Source: Dyella tabacisoli
GTDB lineage: Bacteria; Pseudomonadota; Gammaproteobacteria; Xanthomonadales; Rhodanobacteraceae
Assembly (NCBI RefSeq): GCF_003350925.1
Contig: NZ_KZ857174.1
Coordinates: 382,280 to 446,279 of the forward strand
Length of the DNA stretch: 64,000 bases
Reading direction: 5' to 3'
The position numbers and the translations under genes were made by a program. Numbering within the stretch: the stretch's first letter is position 1; the number at the start of each line of letters is the position of its first letter. The notes under the pieces were generated by a model. It worked only from the letters and a program-made list of their open reading frames with translations. It ran no database searches and was not told the DNA's origin. Below are positions 16,380 to 24,979 of the stretch, piece after piece.

Positions 16380-16467
16380 CCCCTTCCCAACCCTCCCCTG
16401 CGATCGAAGGGAGTCCCTTTTTCGGGACATGCAGGGGAGGGAGTTGACTGGGGCTGGGAGGGGGCAG
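16380..16467. repeat. GC-rich palindromic repeat, copy R5
   Basis: CCCTTCCCAACCCTCCCCTGC, an inner hairpin GGGAGTCCC...GGGAC, then GCAGGGGAGGG. It is an inverted copy of 13621-13682, and the two copies flank the permease gene. It lies between the ABC ATPase gene and the permease gene and could lower permease expression. Confidence 0.8.
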
Positions 16468-16474
16468 GTCATCG

Positions 16475-17188
16475 TCATGGCATGACCATCGCAGCAGGGG
16501 CGGCACGTGCGACCAATCGGCCGTTATCCAGCTCCACTTGCCGAGTGCAACGGGCCGCCAGTTTTATATCGTGGGTGACCAGGACGAGCGTAGTGCGGTG
16601 GTCGTGATTGAGGGCAAACAACAGGTCGCTGATGTGGTGGCCGGTGCGCTGATCGAGGTTGCCGGTCGGCTCATCGGCAAACAGCAGGCGTGGGCCATGC
16701 ACAAAAGCGCGGGCGATCGCTACGCGTTGCTGCTCGCCACCGGAAAGCTGCGCCGGGTAATGGCGCCGGCGCGGGGTCAGGCCCACCGCCTCCAGTGCTT
16801 CACGGGCACGGCTACGCGCGTCGTCGCTGCCTTCCAGCTCCAGCGGCAACATCACATTCTCTTCGGCGGTAAGTGCCGGCAGCAGATGAAATGACTGGAA
16901 GACGAAGCCGACCAGGCGTCGGCGCAAGTCTGCGCGGGCCTCTTCGTCCAGTTGCTCTAAGGCGTGGCCATGGAGCGCGATGCTGCCGGCGCTGGGGGTA
17001 TCGAGCCCGGCCAACAGGCCGAGCAGGGTGGTCTTGCCCGAGCCGGATGCACCGACGATGGCGAAGCTTTCGCCGTCGTAAACCTGCAAACTGACTTTGT
17101 TCAGGATGTCCAGTCGGCCCTCGGGGCCTTGCACCGACTTGCTAACATCGCGGACATCGAGAAGAACACCCGGAGTTGTACCGCTCAT
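16475..17188 (-). CDS. ABC transporter ATP-binding protein, YbbA/LolD-like
   Basis: 237 residues from ATG 17188. A complete MacB/LolD-class ATPase: Walker A GASGSGKT (46-53), Q-loop VFQSF (96-100), signature [13 protein letters not shown] (148-160), Walker B LLFADEP (168-174), and switch His in VTHD. It powers the FtsX-like permease encoded downstream on the same strand. Its ATG (17186-17188) shares bases with the ATG of the divergent esterase gene (17187-17189), so the two messages must overlap at their 5' ends. Confidence 0.88.
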   Translation of the reverse strand: MSGTTPGVLLDVRDVSKSVQGPEGRLDILNKVSLQVYDGESFAIVGASGSGKTTLLGLLAGLDTPSAGSIALHGHALEQLDEEARADLRRRLVGFVFQSFHLLPALTAEENVMLPLELEGSDDARSRAREALEAVGLTPRRRHYPAQLSGGEQQRVAIARAFVHGPRLLFADEPTGNLDQRTGHHISDLLFALNHDHRTTLVLVTHDIKLAARCTRQVELDNGRLVARAAPAAMVMP

Positions 17189-17828
17189 GCGTCGTTTCCT
17201 TTGGCTACTGCTAGTGCTGCTTAATGTCGGGCTGTTCGGGGTCCGGGCCGCTGATGCGGCGACACCGAAGGCAGCATCGACTAAGACCTTGCTGGTTTTG
17301 GGGGATTCACTGTCGGCTGCGCACAACATTGCGGTGGAACAAGGTTGGGTGCATCTGCTGAAAGTACGCCTGGATGAAATGGAACCGGGTTGGACGGTAA
17401 TCAATGCCAGCATCAGCGGCGAGACGTCGCTAGGTGGGCGCAACCGCCTGTCGGCCTTGCTGACCAAGCATCGGCCGGCGGTGCTGGTGATCGAATTGGG
17501 TGCCAATGATGGCTTGCGCGGCCTGCCGCTGGCGTCGTTGCGCGATAACCTCGCCGCGATGATCGATGCTGCCGGTCCGGCCAAGGCCAAGGTGCTGTTG
17601 CTGGGCATCGAGCTGCCGGTGAATTACGGTCCGCAGTATCGCGACGGTCTGCGCGCGGTGTACGCGGATCTGGCCAAAGAAAAGCATGCTGCCTTGGTGC
17701 CGTTTTTGCTGCAAGGCGTGGCACTGGATCCGGCCATGATGCAAAACGATGGCCTTCACCCGGTGGCCGCCGGCGAGCCTATGGTTCTGGATACGGTGTG
17801 GAGCAAGCTGCAGCCTTTGCTGCGGTGA
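17187..17828 (+). CDS. tesA: SGNH-family esterase/lysophospholipase, TesA-like
   Basis: A periplasmic arylesterase/thioesterase/lysophospholipase L1 of 213 residues. The signal peptide (1 to about 24) ends RAADAA. Catalytic blocks: GDSLSA with Ser41, GAND (105-108), and DGLHP with Asp188 and His191. ATG 17187 is chosen because it begins the signal peptide; the longer frame upstream is antisense to the ABC ATPase gene. Divergent from that gene with overlapping start codons (CATG). The conserved neighbourhood suggests the esterase and transporter act on related lipids or esters. Confidence 0.9.
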   Translation: MRRFLWLLLVLLNVGLFGVRAADAATPKAASTKTLLVLGDSLSAAHNIAVEQGWVHLLKVRLDEMEPGWTVINASISGETSLGGRNRLSALLTKHRPAVLVIELGANDGLRGLPLASLRDNLAAMIDAAGPAKAKVLLLGIELPVNYGPQYRDGLRAVYADLAKEKHAALVPFLLQGVALDPAMMQNDGLHPVAAGEPMVLDTVWSKLQPLLR

Positions 17829-17886
17829 ATTGTTGGCATCATCGATGCAATCTTCACGTACCTGTAACGCGCTACATCGTTAGCTG

Positions 17887-17900
17887 TTCACTTATGTGAA
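17887..17900. promoter_or_regulatory. Short inverted repeat upstream of response regulator
   Basis: TTCAC-TTAT-GTGAA lies 22 nt upstream of the response-regulator ATG at 17923. Another CTTCAC occurs about 37 nt further upstream. It could be an operator, for example for autoregulation, but the arms are only 5 bp. Confidence 0.3.
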
Positions 17901-17922
17901 GACTCTGCTGGGGACGTAAGTG

Positions 17923-18645
17923 ATGAACGCGCGTGATGAACAATCCGGATTGATTCTGTTAGTCGAAGACAACCGCCAGATCGCCGAAATGGTCGGCGAG
18001 CATCTTGAGCGCCGTGGCTATTCGGTGGATTACGCCGCCGATGGCGTCAGCGGCCTGCATCTGGCGGTATCCAATAGCTACGATGTGGTGGTGCTGGATC
18101 TGATGCTGCCGGGCCTGGAAGGCCTGGATGTCTGTCGCAAGCTGCGGAAAGAGGCCAAGAAATCAACCCCGGTGCTGATGCTGACCGCACACGACACCTT
18201 GGATGACAAGCTGGTGGGTCTGGAAGCCGGCGCCGACGACTATCTGGTCAAGCCGTTTGAAGTACGCGAGCTCGAAGCGCGCTTGCGTGCGCTGATTCGC
18301 CGGGATCGCCGACAGGTTTCCACCGAGATACTTACGGTGGGCGATATGACCCTGGACACCGCCACCTTGCGTTTGACCCGCGCCGGTCAGGAGCTGGCGG
18401 TTTCGCCGATCGGTCTGAAGCTGCTGGGCATCCTGATGCGCGAATCGCCGCGGGTGGTGAGCCGGCGCGATATCGAACGCGAGATCTGGGGCGATACCTT
18501 GCCCGACTCCGACACCTTGCGCTCGCACCTGTACAACCTGCGGCGGATCATCGACAAGCCTTATAAGCAGCCCTTGCTGCATACCGTGCATTCCTCCGGT
18601 TACCGCCTCGCCGATATTGAATCGGAGGTCGCTACTGCTACGTAG
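17923..18645 (+). CDS. OmpR/PhoB-family response regulator
   Basis: 240 residues from ATG 17923 (a GTG one codon earlier is possible). The receiver domain (residues 8-120) has the acidic pair ED (15-16), phospho-acceptor Asp59 in VVVLDLMLPG, a Thr switch in MLTAHD, and Lys110 in YLVKPF. The winged-helix DNA-binding domain (about 140-230) carries SPIGLKLLGILM, SRRDIEREIWG and HLYNLRRIIDKP. It is followed after 30 nt by a histidine kinase gene, its presumed partner. The signal is unknown. Confidence 0.9.
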   Translation: MNARDEQSGLILLVEDNRQIAEMVGEHLERRGYSVDYAADGVSGLHLAVSNSYDVVVLDLMLPGLEGLDVCRKLRKEAKKSTPVLMLTAHDTLDDKLVGLEAGADDYLVKPFEVRELEARLRALIRRDRRQVSTEILTVGDMTLDTATLRLTRAGQELAVSPIGLKLLGILMRESPRVVSRRDIEREIWGDTLPDSDTLRSHLYNLRRIIDKPYKQPLLHTVHSSGYRLADIESEVATAT

Positions 18646-18675
18646 TCGGTTCGTTACCGTCTGCAATTTATTGCC

Positions 18676-19650
18676 ATGGAGATCATGAACAGGCCCTCAG
18701 CATCGAGCATGACGTTTCGTCGGGGGACGTTTTATCGACGTATCGGCGTGATCTTCGGCTCGCAACTGATAGCGGTGGCGATAGCCAGTGTGATGGGCGC
18801 TACCCAGGTGGTGCCCGTAGAAGCGATGTTGATACTGATCGCGATCTTTAGCGTATCGGCGTGGCTGGCGACCCGGCGGCAATGGTTGCAAGTGAGCCGG
18901 TTGGCGGGTGCGGTCGAGGCTTGGGACGAACAACAGGCGGGCTCCGATGTATGGCTGCTGGGCCAATTACCCCCGCATACCGATGTCGATGTTGCGGTAC
19001 TGTCGCGCCGCCTGGATGCGTTCGCCCATCGCATCGCCGAATACAACCAGCGTGAACGCGACTTTACGCGTGATGCTAGCCATGAGCTGCGCAGCCCGCT
19101 CACGGTGATCAAAATGTCGGCCGACTTATTGGCCGACGAACCGCTGCTGGGCGAGCCGGGGCAGCGTTCAGTGCAGCGGATCAAGCGTGCCAGCCGTGAA
19201 ATGGAGGCTCTGGTTGAAGCCTTGCTGATTCTCGCGCGCGAGTCCGACAACGGTTTAAGCGAAGAGGACTTCGTCGTCAACGACGTACTCAAGCGCGAGC
19301 TGGACGCCGCGCGCGACCTGCTGGAGGGGCAGCCGATCGTCTTGCAATTGGAGGAGCCGGTGCGCTTTGCCCTGCATGGCTCCCCCCGAGTGTTCGCCGT
19401 GCTGTGCTGGCAATTGATCCGCAATGCCTGTCAGCAAGCCGAGCAGGGCACGATCGTGATTACGGTGATGCCCGGCATGGTCACCGTGGCCAATCGCTCG
19501 CCGGTCGACGGTGGGGTCGACCGGCATGGTTTTGAGCTGGCGATTGCCCAGCGCATCAGTGAGCGGTTCGCCTGGCCGTTGGAGTTGCAGACCCGCGAGG
19601 ATCATTGGCACGTCGCGCGCATTCGCTTTCCGCAGCCGCTGTCGATGTAG
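18676..19650 (+). CDS. Sensor histidine kinase, short periplasm-poor type
   Basis: 324 residues with two membrane helices (about 24-41 and 49-64) and almost no periplasmic loop, so it probably senses within the membrane or cytoplasm. The H-box is RDASHELRSPLTV with His136. The N-box region is WQLIRNACQQA. The glycine-rich ATP-lid motifs are weak: ANRSPVDGG replaces the usual DxGxGI, and the usual G2 motif is replaced by ERFAWPLEL. A second ATG at 18685 follows GGAG too closely to decide the start. Partner of the adjacent OmpR-type regulator. Confidence 0.85.
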   Translation: MEIMNRPSASSMTFRRGTFYRRIGVIFGSQLIAVAIASVMGATQVVPVEAMLILIAIFSVSAWLATRRQWLQVSRLAGAVEAWDEQQAGSDVWLLGQLPPHTDVDVAVLSRRLDAFAHRIAEYNQRERDFTRDASHELRSPLTVIKMSADLLADEPLLGEPGQRSVQRIKRASREMEALVEALLILARESDNGLSEEDFVVNDVLKRELDAARDLLEGQPIVLQLEEPVRFALHGSPRVFAVLCWQLIRNACQQAEQGTIVITVMPGMVTVANRSPVDGGVDRHGFELAIAQRISERFAWPLELQTREDHWHVARIRFPQPLSM

Positions 19651-19681
19651 GGGGCTGGTTAACGTTTTGGGCAGCAAGAGC

Positions 19682-19772
19682 ACCCCTTCCCAACCTCCCC
19701 CTGCTTGCAGGGGGAGGGGCTAAAAACTTGCTAGATTCGACTCCCTCCCCTGTTCGAAGGGGAGGGTTGGCG
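19682..19772. repeat. GC-rich palindromic repeat, copy R6 (two units)
   Basis: CCCCTTCCCAACCTCCCCCTGC...GCAGGGGGAGGGG is followed by CCCTCCCCTGTTCGAAGGGGAGGG. It lies between the convergent histidine kinase and CoA-transferase genes and probably serves as a two-way terminator. Confidence 0.8.
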
Positions 19773-19780
19773 GGCTTGTA

Positions 19781-21142
19781 TCAGCCAGCTTGAAGCGCAG
19801 GAGACACGACAAAATCACACCCGGTTTTCGCCTTGACCTCGTCCAGCGTCACACCCTCTTGCAGCTCGATCAGGGTGAGGCCCTTACCCTTTGCCACTTC
19901 GAACACGCATAGGTCGGTGATGATGAGATCGACCACCTGCTTGCCGGTCAGCGGCAGGTCGCAATCGGTTTTGATCTTCGGTGAGCCGTCCTTTGCGTTG
20001 TGCTCCATCAGCACGACGACGCGCTGTACGCCGCTGACCAGATCCATCGCGCCGCCCGGACCCTTGACCATCTTGCCCGGCACCATCCAGTTCGCGAGGT
20101 CGCCGTGGGCGGAAACCTCCAGGCCGCCGAGAATGGAGAGATCGATATGGCCGCCGCGAATCATCGCAAACGATTCGGCGCTGGAGAAATAGCTCGATCC
20201 GGGCAGGCTGGTGATGGTCTGCTTGCCGGCGTTGATAAGATCGGGATCGACATGCGCCTCATCCGGGAACGGGCCGATGCCAAGCAAGCCATTCTCCGAC
20301 TGCAAGGTGACATCGATACCGGCGGGGATGAAGTTGGCGACCAAGGTAGGGATGCCGATGCCGAGGTTGACGTAGAAGCCGTCGCGCAGCTCTTTGGCGG
20401 CACGCTGGGCCATGGCGGTACGGATCGGACTTTCCTTGCCGGTATTGGCACCGGCCACGGTACGGAACTCGATCCGTTTTTCGTACTTTTCACCTTGGAT
20501 GATGCGATCGATATAGATACCCGGCACGTGGATTTCATCGGGCGCCAGGGTGCCTACCTCGACCAGTTCTTCCACTTCGGCCACGCAGACCTTGCCGCAG
20601 GTGGCGATCATCGGGTTGAAGTTGCGCGCGGTTTTGTTGAACACCAGGTTGCCAAGGCGATCGCCCTTCCATGCTTTGACGATGGAAACGTCGGCATGGA
20701 TGGCGTCTTCCAGTACATATTCTTTGCCGTTGAATAGCTTGGTTTCCTTACCCTCGGTCAGCTTGGTGCCGAAGCCCGTGCGGGTGTAAAAGCCCGGAAT
20801 GCCGGCGCCGCCGGCGCGCAGTTTTTCCGCCAGGGTGCCCTGCGGCACCAGATGCAATTCAAGCTCTCCAGCCAGCACCTGCCGCTCGAATTCTTTGTTC
20901 TCACCCACGTAAGAGGCATACACGCGTTTCACCTGGCGGGTCTTCAGCAACGGTCCCATGCCGAAATCGTCCACGCCGGCGTTATTGCCGACGATGGTCA
21001 AGCCTTTTGTACCTGCGGCGAGCAGGGCGCCAATCAGGTTCTCCGGGATGCCGCACAAGCCGAAACCGCCCGCGGCCAGTGTCATATCGTCGAACAATAG
21101 GCCGTCTAGAGCCTGCGCCGCGCTTGCGTAAACCTTATCCAT
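19781..21142 (-). CDS. Fused 3-oxoacid CoA-transferase (alpha and beta subunits in one chain)
   Basis: Moves CoA between succinyl-CoA and acetoacetate or a similar 3-oxoacid (ketone-body use). The 453 residues comprise a complete alpha half (1 to about 222, with [15 protein letters not shown] and [11 protein letters not shown]) and a complete beta half (from about 238, with [14 protein letters not shown] and [13 protein letters not shown]). The catalytic Glu is residue 283 in SENG. In most bacteria these halves are separate genes (scoA/scoB, atoD/atoA). Here a linker of about 15-20 residues ([15 protein letters not shown]) joins them in one frame, the order found in the mitochondrial enzyme SCOT. 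The neighbours do not form a pathway with it. Confidence 0.9.
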   Translation of the reverse strand: MDKVYASAAQALDGLLFDDMTLAAGGFGLCGIPENLIGALLAAGTKGLTIVGNNAGVDDFGMGPLLKTRQVKRVYASYVGENKEFERQVLAGELELHLVPQGTLAEKLRAGGAGIPGFYTRTGFGTKLTEGKETKLFNGKEYVLEDAIHADVSIVKAWKGDRLGNLVFNKTARNFNPMIATCGKVCVAEVEELVEVGTLAPDEIHVPGIYIDRIIQGEKYEKRIEFRTVAGANTGKESPIRTAMAQRAAKELRDGFYVNLGIGIPTLVANFIPAGIDVTLQSENGLLGIGPFPDEAHVDPDLINAGKQTITSLPGSSYFSSAESFAMIRGGHIDLSILGGLEVSAHGDLANWMVPGKMVKGPGGAMDLVSGVQRVVVLMEHNAKDGSPKIKTDCDLPLTGKQVVDLIITDLCVFEVAKGKGLTLIELQEGVTLDEVKAKTGCDFVVSPALQAG

Positions 21143-21227
21143 TGCGATGCCTTCTTGCAGGGGGAGTCAGTTGCCAAGGATACGATGGTTTGGCGGCGAC
21201 TCATGACTGTACGAAGGTCGCAGGTGT

Positions 21228-21250
21228 CAGCCCCCTGAATGCGGGGGCTG
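21228..21250. terminator. GC-rich hairpin after the glycosyltransferase operon
   Basis: An 8-bp stem CAGCCCCC/GGGGGCTG with a 7-nt loop, about 25 nt beyond the stop of the minus-strand glycosyltransferase gene. There is no good U-tract, so it may be a weak terminator or an mRNA 3'-end stabiliser. Confidence 0.4.
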
Positions 21251-21274
21251 CATCGGGCAGGCATTGCGTCGCGT

Positions 21275-22786
21275 TTATCGCGCCTTGCGGGCTTTAAGTG
21301 CGGCCATGGGGGTGTTCCAAAGCCGTTCTTTCAATCGATAAAGCCCATTGACCAGCGGCCACAGGGTTGAGCGGCGGATGGCGGTGATTTCACTCTCGTA
21401 ACGCGATAGAGCCTGCTTCATCGCCGAAATTTCATCGTCACGTTGCGATGCGGCTTGTTTCATCGCCGTGATTTCATCGTCACGCTGCGATATCGCATGC
21501 TTCAATGACTCATGCTGCCAACGTTCCTGCTCCAGCAGATCCGAGCGCTGCCGTTGTTCAAACAAGGCTGCGCCGATCAGCGCGACGTTTTGTTGCTGCT
21601 CGGATAAGGCCGAGTTGACCTCGGTGACCTTTTGCCGTTGCTCGGAAAGAGCAGCATCGAGTTGAACGAGTTGCAGCTTTTGCTCTGCCAGATGATGCTC
21701 AGCCTGTTCGGCACGAGCGCGTGCTGCCGCCGATACGGCCTCAGCCTCCGTTAGCGCACGAGCGGTTGTCGGAGAACGAACCTTGATGGCGTTTGCTACT
21801 CGCCATAAGTAGCGGCTTGCCGGCATCAGGAACGACTCTTTGGATAAAAGTCTTTCGCAGGGCTCCGCTATAGCTTCCTGATACGTATTCAAAAGCAGGT
21901 CAATGGCGTCTTCGATACCTGCTTCAGCTCTTACACGCAGCGACACTTCGCGCGACTGCGCCGCATCGTAGCGATCCAGCTCTTTGCCGATCAAATCCGG
22001 GCTAAGCGGGTTACGTAAGCAACGGATGCCAAAATTGAGTCGACGCAGGGTCTCGTAATTATCCGGTGTAACCATTTCGCCAAGGCCAGCGGCATCGCAC
22101 ACGATGACGGCGGTGCCACTGGCAAGTGCCTCCAGTGCACAGCGGGCCTTTGCAAACACGATGTCGTATTGGCCCAGGATGCGCTCAGGCTGATTCTCGC
22201 TGTGTCCTGAGGCGAGGCCTATCAGGTCGAGCTCGATCCCTCGTGCGGTACAGGCTTGGCGCAAGTTGGAAAGGATGTCTCCTTCGCCTACGTAATTACT
22301 GAACACCAGGGCTCGCCGGGGTTTGACAGGCAGCGGGGCGTGAAGCTTGAAGCGCTCCAGATCGACAAAGTTGCGAATTACGCGGATGCGCTCAGGTGCG
22401 ATGCCTTGTGTACTGTGCAGCCGCTCGACACAAAGATCGTCAACCGCGATATAGCGTCGTATGGTCGGAAATTCCGGCGCCATTTCCTCCCATGGAATCC
22501 ATCCGTGGCAGAAATAGATGGCGGGCGTATCCGGGAAATGCAGCATCGCTGCCATTGCATCAAGGTGATGCTGCCCATGAATGATATCGGGAGCTAAAGC
22601 AAGCGACGCGAGATCGTCGATCACGGGTATGGTTGCCATACGCAGTTCTTCGGCGACAGCGCCAAGCATGCTGCTATAGGCAATTGGCTGATGGCCGCGT
22701 TTCAGCAATGCCAACGCAATATCACGTACATAAAGCTCTGAGCCTGCTCGCGAGCCCAGGGTGTTGTTGGTAATCAAGATTCTCAT
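21275..22786 (-). CDS. Glycosyltransferase (GT4-like) with C-terminal 14-residue-repeat coiled coil
   Basis: 503 residues. The N-terminal two-thirds are GT-B-like: ITNNTLGSRAGSELYVRDIA at residues 4-23, IPERI-type middle (APERIRVIRNFVDLERF) and an acidic ARCALEALASGTAVIVCDAAGLGEMV donor-site region. After about residue 335 the chain becomes a coiled coil. Between residues 377 and 472 there are seven consecutive 14-residue units, such as SQRDDEITAMKQAA and NSALSEQQQNVALI. The extreme C-terminus is basic. It is the last gene of the minus-strand polysaccharide operon and overlaps the PIG-L-like gene by 4 nt. The coiled coil may time chain length or tether the enzyme. Confidence 0.75.
   Translation of the reverse strand: MRILITNNTLGSRAGSELYVRDIALALLKRGHQPIAYSSMLGAVAEELRMATIPVIDDLASLALAPDIIHGQHHLDAMAAMLHFPDTPAIYFCHGWIPWEEMAPEFPTIRRYIAVDDLCVERLHSTQGIAPERIRVIRNFVDLERFKLHAPLPVKPRRALVFSNYVGEGDILSNLRQACTARGIELDLIGLASGHSENQPERILGQYDIVFAKARCALEALASGTAVIVCDAAGLGEMVTPDNYETLRRLNFGIRCLRNPLSPDLIGKELDRYDAAQSREVSLRVRAEAGIEDAIDLLLNTYQEAIAEPCERLLSKESFLMPASRYLWRVANAIKVRSPTTARALTEAEAVSAAARARAEQAEHHLAEQKLQLVQLDAALSEQRQKVTEVNSALSEQQQNVALIGAALFEQRQRSDLLEQERWQHESLKHAISQRDDEITAMKQAASQRDDEISAMKQALSRYESEITAIRRSTLWPLVNGLYRLKERLWNTPMAALKARKAR
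21371..21658 (-). repeat. 42-bp tandem coding repeats of the coiled coil
   Basis: About seven 42-bp units encode 14-residue coiled-coil repeats. The two units at roughly 21407-21490, both encoding SQRDDEI-x-AMKQA, are the best conserved at the DNA level, suggesting recent duplication. Confidence 0.65.
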
Positions 22787-23625
22787 GAACGACCACCGGA
22801 GATGCTCGCCGAGATTTCTGCAACGTGTTTTTCGAGTCGATTGGCCAAGGGTAAAACATGCTCCCGAAAACGGATGACAAACTGATAGCGCCCCGCTGCG
22901 ACTTGTTTCTCGCCGTAGGTTTCGTAAAACGGTCGACCACCATCAAAGCGCCGCTCCCAGTCCAGGCCAGAGAGGGTCGAGGCAAACAAATACTCACGCG
23001 AAAAGGCCTCTTCGCCAAAGGTGCGAAAGGTGTCTTCGGCCTCCTGCTGCAAAGTGATTCCGGCACTTGACGCGTAGTCGCGCACGGTAGCCAGTTTTTG
23101 CTGGAATTGCGCCTGTGTGAGTATGACTTCAATGTGCTCGGACTCACTGCCATCGCCCAATGAGCACGGATCGCCCATCAACGGAATGATGTAATGACGG
23201 GTTTCGCGCTGTTGCCTGATGTTGGCGATTTCCACTGCCGCGTGCACCAATACTTCGCACAGATCATGTGTGGGGTTGTAGCCCTCGATGGCATCACTGA
23301 CGACGATTTCGATTTTCTCCTCGACAATCAGTTGCACCAGCCGCTCGCAGAGATCCTCAAAGGGGCCGCTATCTTGTTCGAGCATGTGCTTGTAGATCTG
23401 ACGATCGCTCAGTTCGCCGAAGATAGGGCCGATGGTTGCGCCGGCAGCGCCCAGGATTGCGCGCGTCTTATCCGTCCGTGGGGTTTCATCGCTACCGGAG
23501 CCGTCGGTTAGTGCGCAAACCAGGGGTCTGGTTTGTGCGAGCCAGCCAAAAACGCGCAATTCGTGGCCTGGATGGCCGATCACCAATAGTGCGCGTCGAT
23601 GGGGCTCACCATTTTTGTGGGTCAT
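22783..23625 (-). CDS. PIG-L/LmbE-like protein of a polysaccharide operon
   Basis: 280 residues. The start ALLVIGHPGHELRVFGWL (residues 12-29) occupies the position of the zinc-binding HPDDE motif of PIG-L/LmbE deacetylases but reads HPGHE. A downstream PTHD (118-121) with HAAVE fits the second histidine motif. These enzymes remove N-acetyl groups from sugars such as GlcNAc. The altered motif still offers His, His and Glu ligands, so activity is plausible but not certain. It overlaps the wzt gene (ATGA) and the glycosyltransferase gene by 4 nt each. Likely a sugar-modifying step of the exported glycan. Confidence 0.6.
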   Translation of the reverse strand: MTHKNGEPHRRALLVIGHPGHELRVFGWLAQTRPLVCALTDGSGSDETPRTDKTRAILGAAGATIGPIFGELSDRQIYKHMLEQDSGPFEDLCERLVQLIVEEKIEIVVSDAIEGYNPTHDLCEVLVHAAVEIANIRQQRETRHYIIPLMGDPCSLGDGSESEHIEVILTQAQFQQKLATVRDYASSAGITLQQEAEDTFRTFGEEAFSREYLFASTLSGLDWERRFDGGRPFYETYGEKQVAAGRYQFVIRFREHVLPLANRLEKHVAEISASISGGRS

Positions 23626-24965
23626 GAGATGTTTACATCCAAACTGTTTGGCATGTAGATCTGTGTCCAGAATTTAGCCTTGGTGCTACGCATCATTTCG
23701 AACACGTGGGCGATTTCCACGATGTCGAAAAAGATAGCGTGCTGATGAGCGTCGATCGGTTGTGTAAGCGAAATGCGCAGGCTGTATTTACCATCCGTGA
23801 GCGGCAACCGCGTTTTGTAAACGACTTCCGCCTGCTGGCCTGGTAACAGGGACAACAACTCTTGATCCTGCATGAGAAAATCGGCGCCGATAACCGCGAC
23901 TCGATTTTTATCGCATATTTTGTAATTGACGGAAAAAGTACTTGGACGGACAGCCTCGACGATGATTCGTATGGTTACGCTCTGGTCGAAGGTGGCCGAA
24001 TTGACCGGAATACCTTCGCCATCGAGCATTTCTGCATACATCACTCTCGCATCGCCGGTGCCGGAGCGGCAGTGCTCAGCCATCTTTGCAAAATGGGTAA
24101 ATTGGGCGCTGGCAGGCGCTGGCATGAGCGTAGTTGCTTCGCTGTTTTGACTATCCGATGCACCCGTGCCCGCGGTGGCATTCTGGATCGTGCGGTTGCT
24201 CGCCTCTTGCACATCGCGAATGTATTGGGCGGTGATCTCCGACGCGAGGCCCATGGCAAGTATTTTTCCCTGCCTTAAGTAGATGGCGCGTTGACATAGC
24301 GAACTGACCGCTGCGGTGTCGTGGCTGACGAACAGAATGGTCGTGCCACGTTGCTGCATCTGTCTTAGCGTAACCATGCACTTGGTCTGGAATCCGACGT
24401 CGCCAACCGCCAGTGCTTCGTCGACGATCAATATTTCAGGCTCAACCGATATGGCGACGGCGAAAGCAAGCCGTACATACATGCCGGAGGAATACGTCTT
24501 GACTGGCTGTTCAAGAAAGTCACCGATATCGGCAAAGGACGCGATGCTGGCGTACTTGCGCTCGATGTCTGCCTTCGAATAGCCCATGATCGAGGCGGCG
24601 ATATGGATGTTTTCGCGGCCGCTGAACTCAGGGTTGAAGCCGGCGCCAAGCTCAAGCAGGGCCGATATCTTTCCTCGTGCATACACAGCCCCTGCAGTAG
24701 GGGATAGCGTGCCGGCGATGATTTGCAGCAGGGTGCTTTTCCCCGAGCCGTTGAGGCCGACGATACCTACGGTTTCGCCTCGATAGATGTCGAAAGAGAG
24801 GTTGTCCAGCGCATTGAAGTCTCTATACAGTTGCTTGCGTGTGCCCCAGAAGCTCTGCAGAAGGCGATCTTGCGGGCGATGGTAGATCTGGTATTTTTTC
24901 GACAGGTTCGACACGCTGATGGCAACGCCGGTGTCGTCGGGGATATATTGAGATTCACTGGACAT
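23622..24965 (-). CDS. wzt: O-antigen/polysaccharide ABC exporter ATPase, Wzt-like
   Basis: 447 residues. The ATPase domain (15 to about 255) has Walker A GLNGSGKST (70-78), signature TYSSGMYVRLAFA, Walker B ILIVDEALAVGD and switch FVSHD, all in the form typical of polysaccharide and teichoic acid exporters. The extra C-terminal domain (about 290-447, beta-sandwich) is the Wzt carbohydrate-binding domain that recognises the modified end of the glycan chain. The membrane partner Wzm is not in the window, which is unusual since the two are normally adjacent. Encoded between a DegT aminotransferase and a PIG-L-like protein in one minus-strand operon. Confidence 0.88.
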   Translation of the reverse strand: MSSESQYIPDDTGVAISVSNLSKKYQIYHRPQDRLLQSFWGTRKQLYRDFNALDNLSFDIYRGETVGIVGLNGSGKSTLLQIIAGTLSPTAGAVYARGKISALLELGAGFNPEFSGRENIHIAASIMGYSKADIERKYASIASFADIGDFLEQPVKTYSSGMYVRLAFAVAISVEPEILIVDEALAVGDVGFQTKCMVTLRQMQQRGTTILFVSHDTAAVSSLCQRAIYLRQGKILAMGLASEITAQYIRDVQEASNRTIQNATAGTGASDSQNSEATTLMPAPASAQFTHFAKMAEHCRSGTGDARVMYAEMLDGEGIPVNSATFDQSVTIRIIVEAVRPSTFSVNYKICDKNRVAVIGADFLMQDQELLSLLPGQQAEVVYKTRLPLTDGKYSLRISLTQPIDAHQHAIFFDIVEIAHVFEMMRSTKAKFWTQIYMPNSLDVNIS

Positions 24966-24979
24966 GGCACTGCATTCCC

